NCBI GenBank assembly: GCA_950295325.1
Contig: OX485807.1
Location: 12,117,001 to 12,181,000 of the forward strand
DNA: 64,000 nucleotides
Reading direction: 5' to 3'
Source: Polytrichum commune
Taxonomy: Eukaryota; Streptophyta; Polytrichopsida; Polytrichales; Polytrichaceae
Below, one piece after another: positions 1 to 11,040 of the stretch (positions are counted from its first letter, which is position 1; every line of letters begins with the position of its first letter). A program made the translations under genes and the position numbers. The notes beneath the pieces were generated by a model. That model ran no database searches. It worked only from the letters and a program-made list of their open reading frames with translations, and was not told the DNA's origin.

Positions 1-1950
1 TTATTGAAAGAAATTTAGTGATATGGGTCATCGTATTTTCCTTTACATGCATGAAAGGGGCCTATTACCATGAACTATCCAATATATCCAATGCAATTAT
101 GAAGGCTTCTATTTAACATCCAAGTACATTAGTGTTAGTACGTACTATAGGTATATAGATTGTAATATATTGACTTTCCCAAACACACAAATCAACACAA
201 AACATCAATAACTACTCATGCTCAACAACATGGCAACCTGAAAAATGCACATGACCTTGTTGTAGTTGTAGGTTGGAGTGTGAATGAATTTGTTGTTCAC
301 ATTGCATAGATATTTGAACACATAATAAAGATGTTTGCAATACACTCAATTTCCTTCCTTTTAAAAGCCACAAATGACAATGGGGTGAAGTATGGGCATG
401 TGCATTATAGCATATTAGAAATGGAAACTCAATATGTGATGTCCTTCCTTGAGACAATGTTGATGACCACTCTGCATCTCAGGCATAAAATAGGTGTGAC
501 CCCAACGACAAATATCCCTCCATTTATTCTTGTGATATGTTGTGGGCGGTGATGTATATTGTTGTATAGCCTTCGAATATATAGAATTTGGTTGGGAATC
601 CGGATTTAGAGGCACTCGGATATGTGACCAAGGAATGGGGGTGGTTGAGGTTGATGAAAACCTAAACCGTTGTTTAGGTAATTCCTTACTTTTTGGCCAA
701 TTTTGAACTCGCCTACTGTCATATGTCTACTTCAATATCTTCATCATGATGCCAAATGTATATGCATGCCATGTCCACAATCTTTCAATATCCAATCATT
801 TACATAATGGATACATGACGAGCACAAATAACAATACTTGAAGCACGAGTGTTTACATTTCCGAAAACTACTAGTTTTTTTCCAAATATAATCTAACAAA
901 AATCCATAATTACCTAAATACCACTTCCCAACACATGGACATTTGTCAACCGGACGTACCTTGGCATTTGGTGAACTTTACTAAACAAAATTTTGATTTT
1001 CATGTCGTTCAACTCACAATAGATTTGGAGGGGGATTTGTGAGGCCCGACTTGCAGGTATGATAATGATTTTCATAGCCTTAAACGCAAGTATGTCTCCC
1101 AAAAAGTTCCTTCATTATATTTCCATAATTAAGCAACAACTCAATCAATCTATTTATCTATCTATATGTATAAGAAATGGACCAACATGTGTTTGTGTTG
1201 GTAGATGCAAAGGGTTATTCCACATAGAACTAGGATTAATTAAACCCCCCTTCCTTTCCCTTCTTGCAATGAAGAACAAATTTGAATAGAATTTGATGAA
1301 TACACGCTTGTGTGTATATGGATTTTTTAGAAGCACAAAAATTGCAGGTGCAAGTTGCCCAAACTTGTAGTACAATTTCAAAGCATTGCCATAATTTTCC
1401 ACATCTTCAACAAGAGAACCTAATGGTTGGACAATGGTGTCCCATAATACACCGGTTAAACCCTAAAGCCCATGTCAACGTCAAAAATGGTCAATTAAAG
1501 GCAATCAAAGCAGTGTTGAGATAATCTCGATATCTTGTTCATGTTGTGATGTTCAAAAGTTGGTTTTTTATTTCGATCACTTACAACCACAAAACCAATC
1601 GTTAAGGAGACTCCAATTTATATGGGACACCAGTGTCCCATCATAAGGTTCAAGTGTAGAAGAGTTTGGTAATGAAGTTGATTGCCATTTCACAAAACCC
1701 ATTTGCGTTGATTATAACATGCAACCACCCTCAAGATTCCTAAGTGGACATTTGCAGTGTAAATTTGCTGGTGTTTTACATGTGATAAGGCCCTCTCCTC
1801 ATTGCTTTGCATCAAATAGGCCCTTTTGAGGGCAAAACGTACAATTCTCTATACCAAATTACAATTGCCCCAAAGTCTATCATTAGAAATAGATGAATGT
1901 GACATATTGTCTGAGTAATGTCATGGAAAGGAAATCTTACCACGACGGTG
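1..1950. other. AT-rich intergenic DNA, no gene seen
   Basis: No frame here has coding character; the open stretches are short and lack splice context. The only structure I see is an imperfect inverted repeat of about 20 bp. Its arms, near 1428-1446 and 1620-1640, are centred on TGGTGTCCCATA and would bound a ~215 bp segment. No target duplication is evident, so I do not call it an element. Confidence 0.5.
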
Positions 1951-1964
1951 AGCGCCTAACACAA

Positions 1965-2205
1965 CACATAAGGCCTACATGTCTTATTTGATTAGTTGTT
2001 TTACTTGGACGTCTACAAGTATATTTGAGTGATGTGTGATTAGGTTAGATTCAAGAACGAACTCCAATAAGACATGTGTTTAAAGGAGATTGAACTACAT
2101 GCTAAAAATTTATCAGCTACATTCTAGACTCAATAGTCAACACGATTGTTGTTGTTGTTGTTGTTGTTGTTTTGGGGGGGGGGGGGGATATTCATTGAAA
2201 AGAAT
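1965..2205 (+). repeat. R1 family MITE-like repeat, 3'-truncated copy
   Basis: This matches the first half of the R1 family seen at 13790, 32875, 35945 and 61490. It carries the R1 words for a plant-MITE-like core (GTGTGATTAGGTTAGATTC, ACATGTGTTTAAA, CTCAATAGTCAACA) and ends in the G-run that every R1 copy carries at this point. The second half is missing. Confidence 0.6.
2143..2187. repeat. GTT microsatellite followed by a G14 run
   Basis: About eight GTT units are followed by TTTT and fourteen G residues. It lies at the position of the G-tract of the R1 repeat, so it is probably an expansion of that tract. Its length is likely unstable and error-prone in sequencing. Confidence 0.85.
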
Positions 2206-2354
2206 CAACTCACATGCACTTTCAATAATTGGAACTTAATCAAGGCAAGTCCAATTATTTGTGATGTGTCATCATAAATTTGTTCATGCAACACATTTCA
2301 TTGTGTAAATTGATAGGTAAAAATTGGAGAACATGAAAAACAAGTCATGTAATA

Positions 2355-2635
2355 GAGTTATCTACAAAGTCGCTCAATGAGGGACGAACCCATGGGTTTG
2401 ATCCTTCTTCGATAAAAACTTTCTATTAAGAGCTCATTAGTAGCTCATCGTGTAGCGGAGCCTATTTAAAAAGTTGGGTGAAGTTTTGGGACCTCCTCTT
2501 TCGACCTCTCAAACTTTGAGAGGATTTTAGGATCTAAAATAAAGATATGCGCATGGGGACTCATTGTTCTAAATTCCGGATCAGCCTATGGAAGGCTAGC
2601 ATGGCCTACCCATCCTACTAAGACAAGCTAGAAAA
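2355..2635 (+). repeat. Dispersed repeat family O, copy 1
   Basis: This ~280 bp segment recurs in inverted orientation at 9325-9590. Shared words are GGGTTTGATCCTTCTT, AAAGTTGGGTGAA, TAGGATCTAA, CCTATGGAAGGCTAGC and CCTACTAAGACAAGC. It contains a B-box-like GGTTTGATCC, so a very diverged tRNA-derived SINE is possible. The A-box is poor and the A-to-B spacing is short, so I leave the class open. Confidence 0.5.
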
Positions 2636-2864
2636 CCGGATTTTAATAGCATGGCAACACTCTTTGTGTATAATGATTTAAGCATTAAGAAAACTTGGGT
2701 AACTTTGTGGAAGTTCTCATGAACTCATGGTTTGGGAATTGGGACTAAACCCATGGTTTCATGTGCTTGGCTTTACAAATAACTCTAATACCCACATACC
2801 CTAAAACACAATATGGCTCAAGTAACTTGCCAGAACTTGGAAGGCTTGAAGAAAGAAGAATAGT

Positions 2865-3790
2865 TAGTTCGAATACTACACTAAATATTGTATTTAATGT
2901 CACCAATTCTATTTGTCTTGCACAATTTTGCAAATTGCCCGTGTAGTGTCGCCACCGCTGACCGTTAACCAAACATTCATTTGTCATTCCTTGTAAATAT
3001 TTTTGGGGCATATAGATAAGAATGGTTTCAAATACTGTCACTTACTAAGTGAATTTTCAACCAAATTTCAATCATCCATGACAACATTTCATTATGTAAA
3101 ATGTTAGAATGCATAATATGATACCATACATTGTTCAATACTTGAAATTCGGATGAACTTAGAGTAAGTTGGGACGACAATATATACTTGTAAGTTATTC
3201 ATAAGAAGTGTCACTAAAGGCCACTTCACACTCGAGCCAAGAGCCATGACCATGAAATTGTGAGAGCCCAAAAGAAAGCGCCCAAAGGCCGTCCCAACAC
3301 ACCTCCAAAATAATGCAGCGTGGTCATGGACCCTCAAAGTGTAGTGTGAATTCACATGTGACCAAGCCCTCAACCAAATGCTATTTCAATGAAGTTTTTA
3401 TGTATGTGGGTCCTCACACATGATGAAGTAGAATAAATCAATGGTTGTGAACAATCGGAGTGCCATGGTCTCCTAGTTTTGTGTTCAGTGTACCTCCAAG
3501 AGGTGGTTTTTGAAAACCGTCCAAGTGACCATGAAACATGATCCATTCGATGCCATGTAGACTTCACATCCATATTGCATTCATGTACTCCATTGGTCCC
3601 TCAAGTGTAGTTTGAAGCGAACTTGGACCGGCTCCGCCGTTTGCACCAATGAAAGTGCTTGAAGTATAATAATGGTCACGGGCTCTCAGTCTTGTGTGTG
3701 GAGTGGCCCTAAAGAACGTTACCGCAATGACATAAATTACCATATGACACTAAATACAATATAGTAAAGTGTGGCGTGAAACCCTAAGTT
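2865..3790 (+). repeat. Family B MITE-like repeat, interrupted by a Tourist-like element
   Basis: The left end reads CTAAATATTGTATTTAATG and the right end GACACTAAATACAATAT, which are the inverted ends of family B (other copies at 34020, 39040, 12325). The B sequence breaks at 3217 and resumes at 3710, flanking an independent element, so the insertion is nested. Confidence 0.65.
3218..3709. mobile_element. Tourist-like MITE (family C), nested in family B
   Basis: The 492 bp element has TIRs AGGCCACTTCACAC and GTGTGGAGTGGCCC and is flanked by TAA on both sides (3215-3217 and 3710-3712). A 3-bp TAA/TTA target duplication is diagnostic of PIF/Harbinger-type elements. No transposase frame is present, so it is non-autonomous. 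Related copies lie at 50191-50693, 51487-51819 and 52235-52600. Confidence 0.8.
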
Positions 3791-3974
3791 TATCAGCTAC
3801 AATAGTACTTGTCCTTATAAAGGGCGGGTAGCTAGCTTCCATATTAGACGGGGATAAGGGGCCCAAGTAGATACCTTCACAATGTGGAGGGGGGTTACGT
3901 CCCGGGGCCCTACCTTCACCTTTAATGTTTTTACTTCACCTTACCTTTACCTAACCTTACTACTATGCCACACC

Positions 3975-4180
3975 TTATGGTATTTAGTGTCACTTACTAT
4001 TCGGAGTTACACATTGCTAGAACATTTGATTGTTGAAGTGGTCTTTTACCAAGTAAAGATGTTAGCGTTATATAGTGTCAAATTGACCTTGTTGGTAGAA
4101 AATGAGTTCCATAGTAAAAATGTATAGCACAATGTAACTCCGAATTGGTAAGCGACATTAAATACCAGAAATAGTGTAGG
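3975..4180 (+). repeat. Family F MITE-like repeat, copy 1
   Basis: The ends are inverted: TTTAGTGTCACTTACTATTC followed by GGAGTTACA on the left, and TGTAACTCCGAATTGGTAAG with CGACATTAAAT on the right. The same design recurs at 16710-16930, 29030-29235 and 56150-56385. The ends resemble family B ends (ATTTAGTGT), so the two may share a transposase source. Confidence 0.6.
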
Positions 4181-4264
4181 TGTTTAGCAGCTGGGCTTAT
4201 TAACAAATGGTTTGAAGACTCTAGAATCATTTGATTCACTTCCTAATCCTCATTTCCAACTTCC

Positions 4265-4930
4265 GAAACATCAAAGGTATACTAGGTAAACAATGTGCGA
4301 ATGTGTCTCATCTAAGGTAGATGTGCTTAAATCGAACACAACAATAATTTCTACACTTATATATATATAGATAGATAGATAGATAGATATCAGTCACGGT
4401 ATGTGGTAGTTAGGTGTGGATTTTAAGGACTGACACCAAAATGACATGTTCTAAAATGAGACTAGGCTACATACATTGAATATACTAAATATTCCATGCT
4501 CAATAGTCAACATGATTGTGTGTGTGTGTGTGGAGGGGGGGGGGGCATATATGACTACTCAATGGGCACGATATTTTCTATTTATATTTATATTATAAAA
4601 GTTATTCGAACAAAGGAGGCGTGTTGCCACCTGGCTATTTTTTTCCATCAAGTAGATGGAAGATTTCACGGTTGGGAATTGAGTTGTCAACCACTCCATC
4701 CGATTTGGATACCTCTCCACTATCATTTGGTAGTTTAGGGTCATCTCGGACTGGAGTATGAGGATCTTCATTATGATAATGAACAAGATATCACACGAGC
4801 TTTGAAAATTATGAGGTAAATAGCTATGTGTGTGGTTTGGATTTGGTAATTATCTTGCACTAATTGTGTGTTTCATATCCTTCAAGAAGTGGGTACAAAG
4901 AGAGAAATATCCATCTAAAGTATGTCTATC
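4265..4930 (+). repeat. R1 family copy, interrupted by a SINE
   Basis: R1 words run from about 4310 to 4571 (including the TAGATAGA microsatellite at 4361-4390 and an eleven-residue G-run at 4535-4545) and resume near 4760 with GATCTTCATTATGATAATG. The gap holds a minus-strand SINE. The copy ends in the usual TTTCATATCCTTCAAGAAGTG region. Confidence 0.6.
4575..4758 (-). mobile_element. tRNA-derived SINE (family S2), nested in R1
   Basis: On the minus strand the order is a GATGACCCTAAACTACC head, A-box TAGTGGAGAGG (exact fit to TRGYNNANNGG), a degenerate B-box (CTCAATTCCC), then CGTGAAATCTTCCATCTACT and CAGGTGGCAACACGCCTCCT. The same order occurs at 34425-34625 and, 5'-truncated, at 8648-8767. 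Boundaries are inferred from where R1 stops and resumes; I see no clear target duplication. Confidence 0.65.
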
Positions 4931-4959
4931 ATATCAACCACTTCATGAAACCAGGTTGC

Positions 4960-5275
4960 CCATATTTTGAGCAGTTTAGACATAGGTGCACATAATCAAT
5001 TACTTATGAGGCTTTGCACCAAATTTGGAGAAGTATGAGGCGGCACAATCTTTTCCCCTTGTATGAATATAGAAATCACGAGGATTACAATTTTGTTGAT
5101 AATTTTATTCCTTTGAATGATTTTTTGTGGATTTTTTGAAGCCAAAAGTTGGCCTGAACACATTACCAATGTCTAGAGTATGCCATAACTGCTCATTTTG
5201 CGACGAATTCCTCGTCACTTTAGCACTCAAAACCGGGTACATGTGTCATGGCATTATTGATTCCCTAGTGATATA
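4960..5275 (+). repeat. Dispersed repeat family K, copy 1
   Basis: Shared with 8900-9190 and, inverted, 19565-19860. Common words are GGAGAAGTATGAGGCGG, GAAATCACGAGGATTACAA, AGTTGGCCTGAACA, ATTACCAATGTCTAGA and GAGCACTCAAAAC-like. I cannot assign a class. Confidence 0.5.
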
Positions 5276-5297
5276 ATAACCAAAGTTGGAGACTTGA

Positions 5298-5417
5298 GGT
5301 TAGTTTCCATGTAGGCCGCCTTACCCGCTAGATTCTAGTGGAAATGTAGATTCCACATGGTGGCATCTACGTTACCACTAGAATTTGGTGGGTGACCGGC
5401 CTACATGGAAACTAACC
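5298..5417. repeat. 120 bp foldback hairpin
   Basis: GGTTAGTTTCCATGTAGGCC at the left is the reverse complement of GGCCTACATGGAAACTAACC at the right. The pairing continues inward with a few mismatches (CCGCTAGATTCTAGTGG against CCACTAGAATTTGGTGG) almost to the centre. It is either a small foldback MITE or a source of a pre-miRNA-like transcript. Confidence 0.8.
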
Positions 5418-5935
5418 ATTAGAAACCGTGAAACATGGAACCTTACTTTTAACCACCCACAAAAATAAATTATTGAAATTAGTCCGAACATGATCAAAAT
5501 TATGACACCCTATAGATTCTCAACGGGATCCTGATCAAGAATAGGTGGTTCTACTCCAATTTCCTAATGTCTACTGAGGGGGTAATGAAAGAAAAATAAA
5601 ATTGCCCCATATAATATGTTAGTTGCTCATTCACCCAATTTTAAACTCACTAGAGCAATTTAGGATCAATGACTCCAATTAGGATCGTTATAGCAAATAA
5701 TAATGATCACATTCTCTCAAATAGTAATGAATGTTTCCACCCTCTCCCTTCCTCGGTTCTTTTCCCCCTTTGAAGGTGTTGTGAACAATCATCATGTTTT
5801 GGGAGGAGAACCTATGGAAACTCGTGCTTCCAATAGAGCTAAGCTTATCCGGATTTTGCAAGGTGTCTCCTTGAGGGGCTTTTATTAAAAACATTGGATA
5901 GTTAATATCCCAAGGGGAGCAACACTCACATCTTG
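5418..5935. other. Intergenic DNA, nothing recognised
   Basis: There is no coding frame with splice context and no match to the repeat families defined in this window. Short open frames at 5688-5894 on both strands shadow each other and look like chance. Confidence 0.45.
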
Positions 5936-5936
5936 G

Positions 5937-6250
5937 TCATAGTGTAGAGTCACCGACACTAATGTAAACCTAACATTAATTTGTCATTCCTTGTTTAAGA
6001 GAATATGGACTTTGTAGATTTACAATGTTGCAATTACTGTCACGTACTAAGTGCTTTTTCCATCCAAGTTTCAATCATCCATGACAATATTCCAATATTG
6101 AAATGTTGGATGTAAAATATACAAACTTTGTTTCACCAATTGGCAGTTGGATAACTAAAAGTAAGTTGAGATGATAGTACTTGTAAACTTATTCACAAGA
6201 AGTGCCATTAGAAAAGTACCACAACGACATAAAATACCATGGGACACTAA
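5937..6250 (+). repeat. Family B repeat, 5'-truncated copy
   Basis: It starts inside the family at AGTGTAGAGTCACCGACACT and runs through the core (TCATTCCTTGT, ACTGTCACGTACTAAGTG, CATCCATGACAATATT, AAGTAAGTTGAGATGA) to ACCATGGGACACTAA. The next element begins there, immediately after a TAA. Confidence 0.6.
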
Positions 6251-7151
6251 GGGGTTGTTTACATCATAGACCACAAAGTTGTCCCATGTCAAGTGGTCTT
6301 TTATCACGGTCACGCTACCATGGTCATTTTTCTTACGAATGCAAAAGGATTAGAAATCCACTTACTAGGTGTAAATTGAATGTGGACCAAGAGCAGTGAC
6401 CGTGCACCAAAAAGTGGATGTGTTGATTTTTTTTAATGTATGCCTAAAAACGGTAGTTTTGAGATTGATTTTTCCCCATGTCTTATCTTCTCCCTTTTTT
6501 CTCTTAACCACAACAACAGTTGGCACCAAAAAAAAAAATTTAAAGAAAAAACCCCTAACATTTCTTTGTCATGGTCCTTTGACATTTGCAGCGAGAGAAC
6601 TTCTTTTGCCTTTTTCACCACAAAATCCATTGGACCATGAAAGTGGATAATGCACGCTTGGAAATAGGCTAGATGTTCTCCAACTCCAATATGGTCAATC
6701 ATACATTTTTCCCTTGATGTACACTAAACCAAAGTGCTCTGGGACAAGTTTAACAGCCAATCACACACACTCTAACCTCCCTAATATCATGCCTATGGCA
6801 ACCAAAGCACACATGATATTAAAGAGGTCCATAGTATGTATGGATGCATGATAATAGACAATTAATGTACCATGCAACATTATGGAATAAAACAAAACCA
6901 AACATTACAATAATGACAACGATGACATTATGATGTGTGCGAGCGTGTGATTTGAATTCTTTGGTGGATTATCCTAATGTCAAAATCCGTGATATATGGG
7001 AGGGAAATGCAACAACAAGGAGGGATATCTAAGTTGAACACATTCGTCCCCTAGGGTTTGGGATATACGAGAGGGAGTGACATTACGGAGGTTAGGGTGT
7101 ATTTTAGAGGAGCAAGGGACGACCTCATGTGTCGATGATGTAAACAACCCC
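6251..7151. mobile_element. Tourist-like element with 17-bp perfect TIRs
   Basis: GGGGTTGTTTACATCAT at 6251 is repeated as its exact reverse complement ATGATGTAAACAACCCC ending at 7151. TAA flanks both ends (6248-6250 and 7152-7154). The 901 bp between holds no transposase-like frame. Part of its interior (about 6760-7120) is also the first unit of a diverged tandem array that continues past the right end, so the element may have acquired or seeded that array. Confidence 0.7.
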
Positions 7152-8280
7152 TAATGCAATACATTCTAAACTCCGTAGTATCACACCCATGGCAATCAAA
7201 GTGCACGTGATAGTACGGAGTTTTGTAGTGCTAACATGGATGTGTGATACTATAGACTTAGTGCAGCTTGTGACACTATGGAATAACACAAAGTGCAACA
7301 TTTGAATGGTGTGGTGTGGTCCACTCCACTTGGCCTTCCCGGGCGACGTGGCATACGCATGCACCAACATTCAACAAGTGGCATAAGAAGAAAAACAATA
7401 ACAACAATAAGAAGGTGACACTCAACATATTGACACATGCTGCAATGCGAGGGTGTGGACTGACTTCTTGGGGTGGTTTGCATTAATGACAAAATTTGTG
7501 ATATAAGGGAGACAAATGTGACAATAAGGAGTGAGATTTGAACTACGAACATCCGTTTCCTAGGGTTTCAGGATATTAGAGAGTGAGTGACACTATGGGG
7601 GTTTATATTATAGAGTTTAGGGTGTATTTAGAGAGAATACTAGAGTACCTCATCTAGTGGATGTTGTCTAGAGAGCTTTTAGAGCAACTTTTAGGAGTGG
7701 CACACGTGTGTCGAGCTTCCGGCCTCCGGGTAGGGCTTCTTTGGTGGTTTGCGCTAATGAAAAAATTGTGATATAAGGGAGAGACATGTGACATTAAGGA
7801 GTGAGATTTGAACTACGAACATCCGTTTCCAAAGGTTTCGGGATATTAGAGAGTGAGTGACACTATGGGGGTTGATGTTACAGAGTTTAGGTGTATTTAG
7901 AGAGAGTACTAGAGTACCTCATCTAGTGGATGTTGTGTAGAGAGCTTTTAGAGCAGATATTAAAAATGGCACATGTGTGTCGAGCTTCCGGCCTCCAAGT
8001 GGGGCTTCTTTGGTAGTTTGCGTTAATGAAAAATGATTGTGATATAAAGGAGAAACATGTGACAATAAGGAGTGAGATTTGAAGTACGAACATCCGTTCC
8101 CTAGGGTTTCAGGATATTAGAGAATGAGTGACACTACGAGGGTTGATATTACAGAGCTTAGGGTGTATTCAGAGAGAGTACTGGAGTACCTCATCTAGTG
8201 GCTGTTGTCTGGAGAGCTTTTAAAGCGGATTTTAGGGTTGGCACACGTGTGTCGAGCTTCCGGCCTCCAGGTGGGGCGGG
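6760..8280. repeat. Diverged tandem array, ~270-400 bp units
   Basis: Units share GTGATATAAGGGAGA, GGAGTGAGATTTGAACTACG, CATCCGTTTCCTAGGGTTT, GAGAGTGAGTGACACTA, ACCTCATCTAGTGGATGTT and GTGTCGAGCTTCCGGCCTCC. Three short units start near 7463, 7736 and 8005, with spacings of about 272 and 270 bp. Two longer, older units cover about 6760-7120 and 7160-7480. No protein is encoded in register with the repeat. Confidence 0.75.
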
Positions 8281-8633
8281 CACTTGGGAAAGGCAAATAT
8301 CAAAGAAGGTCAGCAGGCAGGCAGGGCCTTGATCTTTGTTACAAGTTTAAGTTATCTTTGGCACACTCTTCAAACACCATAACAGCTAAGTGAGCGAGGT
8401 GTGCTAATGTGGTGCTGCCAAATGGTAGCTTAACTTCACAAATGCTGGACCTCAAACTTGCCATTGTCATGTGGGGCAACACACACTTCGCCACTTGGAA
8501 GAAACTTACATTTTTAGCTGCTAGCTCACTCGCTCGATTTTGGGATGTCGCACTTTTCCTCAAATTCGAGTTTAAAAAAAAAAGGGGGTTGTCTGTAGCC
8601 ATCTTGTTCTTGGAAGTTGTTATTTTGTGGCTC
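8281..8633. other. Unassigned sequence between array and SINE
   Basis: A minus-strand open frame (8339-8785) runs through it but is poly-Phe/poly-Lys at the ends, driven by A/T runs, and reads across a SINE. I do not consider it a gene. No repeat family from this window matches. Confidence 0.4.
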
Positions 8634-8647
8634 AAAACGGTTTGTTG

Positions 8648-8767
8648 GCGGTTTGAATCCCGGCTGTGAAATCTCCTCTCTACTTGACAGAAAACTTGCC
8701 AGGTGGTGAACTGCCTCCTGTGCTTTGGCGTTGGCATGTCGGCCTTCTGTCTCAAAAAAAAAAAAAA
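8648..8767 (+). mobile_element. tRNA-derived SINE (family S2), 5'-truncated at the B-box
   Basis: The insert begins GCGGTTTGAATCCCGG, a B-box one base from GGTTCGANTCC. It continues CTGTGAAATCTCCTCTCTAC and CAGGTGGTGAACTGCCTCCT, matching the other S2 copies, and ends in a poly-A tail (8754-8767). An 11-bp direct repeat ACGGTTTGTTG flanks it (8637-8647 and 8768-8778), extendable to 14 bp through adjacent A residues. Tail plus target duplication identify a retroposed copy. Confidence 0.8.
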
Positions 8768-8899
8768 ACGGTTTGTTGTTGACACTCCCTCAGTGAGCGG
8801 TACGTTTCTAGGTACTTACCACACGGGTAAATTCTCGTGAGACCTACCATGGGGGAGGGTGAAAACCAAAGAAACTTTGTGTAGAGGAGAGGCACTCAT

Positions 8900-9190
8900 A
8901 ACCCATTGCTTGAGAAATTTTGCGCCGGATCTGGAGAAGTATAAGGCGGTGTAGATTTTTTCCGTGTGGAATGATAGAAACAAGGAGGAATGTAATTTTT
9001 TTTTGGAGAGTTTTAATCCTTAAATTGAAAATATTGTGTATTTTTGAAGTCAGATGTTGGCCCGAAGATATTACTAATGTCTATATTTAGCCATAACCAC
9101 TTATTTTAATGGCTTAGTCCTCCTCACTTGAGCACTCAAAACTAGGATACGTGCCATGACATTATTAGTTTCAGCTTGATTGAAATTCAA
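8900..9190 (+). repeat. Dispersed repeat family K, copy 2
   Basis: It matches copy 1 with GGAGAAGTATAAGGCGGTG, ATGATAGAAACAAGGAGGAA, TTGGCCCGAAGATATTAC and TTGAGCACTCAAAACTAGGA. It is more diverged in the A/T runs. Confidence 0.5.
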
Positions 9191-9324
9191 TCCCAGCTTG
9201 ATGAAACTCCCAATGAGTTGGCTAAAACGTGAGTTTGAGAGGTTATATTTAAGTTATCCAATACTCAAGTGGGGGGGGGGATTTTTTAAATTAAAATTAA
9301 AAAATTAAAAAATTAATTGTTTTG

Positions 9325-9590
9325 GCTTGTCCTACTAAGGTGAGTGGCCACTTGCTAGCCTTGCATAGGTCAATCCGGGGTTTAAGAAGGCGGGTCCCAT
9401 GGACATGCCATGTGTTAGATCCTATAGTAAAGTTATCTCAAATTTTTTGGGATAGCAAAAGCATATCCAAAAAGGTTTCACCCAACTTTCAAATATACTC
9501 CAAAACACGACGAGCTGACGAGCTCATAATAAAAAGTCAAGTCTTCTCAAAGAAGGATCAAACCCAGGGTGTGGTCCCTCTTTGAGGGAC
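9325..9590 (-). repeat. Dispersed repeat family O, copy 2
   Basis: This is the inverted counterpart of 2355-2635. Its complement contains GGGTTTGATCCTTCTTTG, AAAGTTGGGTGAAAC, ATAGGATCTAACA and CCTATGCAAGGCTAGC in the same order. The plus-strand open frame over it is therefore repeat-derived. Confidence 0.5.
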
Positions 9591-10470
9591 TTTACGGATG
9601 ACTCTAATAGCTTGTGGAGGAGAAGGCTATGGGTGTGCTACAAGAATAACCTCCTATAGCATGACCACGTCACTTCTCTTTTTTAGGCCGTTCGATGATG
9701 TACCTTTTTCTCCCTAGCCGTCGACATATGGTTAAGCTTGTTTGCACGGGGGGCCATAAGGTTGTTGTTTGAGGAGGCAAAGTTCCTACAACTTAACATC
9801 ACCATCCTATGGAGTTCACGGTACTAGGATATAAGTTAAGAAATGTCTTCTGTAATTTGCAATTGTGAGGGGTTGGTCACACCGGCCACTTATGGCGCCA
9901 TATGTCGGCATCTCCGGCTGTAATAATGTGAAAAGTTGTGGGCCAACATTTATTTCTCAACATAATCCCCATAAATTTCACGGCTAGAACCAGACGGAAA
10001 GTTTGGTGTGATCAGGGCCTGAGTCTCTTTGCGGCTGGATGATAGCTACATACAAATGTAAGAAGACTTATTCGTCGGGGTTGCAAACAAACTAGAGGTT
10101 TTTGTGTACAAGGCTTTAGGGTTCTTGTGTATGAGAGTGTACATGAGGGTTTGAATAAATGTTGTAAGGTTAAACATCCCGACGATTCGCAACCTAACTT
10201 TTGGAGTTTCGCATTGGTGAAGTTGTGAACAATTTGAAATTTGTCGGGGCGGTTTGGGACAAATTATTTCAAGATCAATTTTCATCACGAGTCTCATCCT
10301 TCCTCAACGTGGATAACCTCACCCAAATAAGTGGTACCAAATATGATAACCAAAGTAGTGGAGTCTAATTGGAATGAATGGGCCCTCAACCTTACAGGGG
10401 GCTTGTTTTTGTTTTTACTAAACCCCTTCATCCACAATGAACGAGTTTACACAAACGCCATGAATCCCAA
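9591..10470. other. Intergenic DNA, nothing recognised
   Basis: There is no coding-like frame on either strand and no match to the families described here. Confidence 0.4.
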
Positions 10471-10471
10471 C

Positions 10472-10700
10472 AAAGAGGGAGTTATCGTATACAAGCGTAC
10501 TTCTCATCCATCCAACATGACCTCCTATAGGTTTGTTACCCATCCATCTCAAACGACCTTGAGCAAACTAACTTTAAAGCCAATTATGGTATGGAACCAA
10601 CTAAAAGAAGTAACGTCCAAGCTGCATAGCATACTATTTCAAGGACTTTTATGTTGGATGAATGAGAGGTACACTCGTATACAATACTTCCCCCCTTTCT
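10472..10700. repeat. Family N foldback MITE, copy 1
   Basis: GTATACAAGCGTACTTCTCA followed by TCCATCCAACAT on the left pairs with ATGTTGGATGAATGAGAGGT then ACACTCGTATAC on the right, about 28 of 32 positions. Pairing extends outward into AAAGAGGGAG and its counterpart CTTCCCCCCTTT. The 182-codon frame at 10331-10879 is carried by this inverted repeat and is not a gene. A second copy is at 36484-36726. Confidence 0.7.
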
Positions 10701-11040
10701 CTCTCTCTCTCTTGAATCCCAAGCCGGTGGAAGGGCCTTCATTTATCGTACTCACGCATATTCTTCTACTCAGAACTTTATCTTATCCAAGCGGCATGCA
10801 CCCAAAAAGCTATAATTGCGGCATTCGGAATTCTTGGGGAGTCTTTTGGTATTCAAGCCACTTTGCCAATGTCGGCTGATAAGTTAATAACCGTCATACT
10901 ACTTATGGTCGAGCATCCATAATCGACCAAGTCAGGTGCACAAAAACTTTAAAACTAAAACTAAAAAAATTTAAAACAAGAAAATAATAACAACAACAAC
11001 AATCGTCAATCAGATCTATTCAACCACTCACTAGGGTCAT
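10701..11040. other. Intergenic DNA, nothing recognised
   Basis: This is an AT-rich spacer with an A-rich stretch and a short AAC repeat near 10990. No gene or repeat family is recognised. Confidence 0.4.

Noticed and set aside
8339-8785. 148-codon minus-strand frame
   Set aside because: Crosses a SINE with its poly-A tail (read as poly-Phe) and lacks any recognisable motif.
10331-10879. 182-codon open frame, longest in the first 40 kb outside the minisatellite
   Set aside because: It reads through a foldback MITE whose arms explain the repeated peptide words, with no domain or splice sites.
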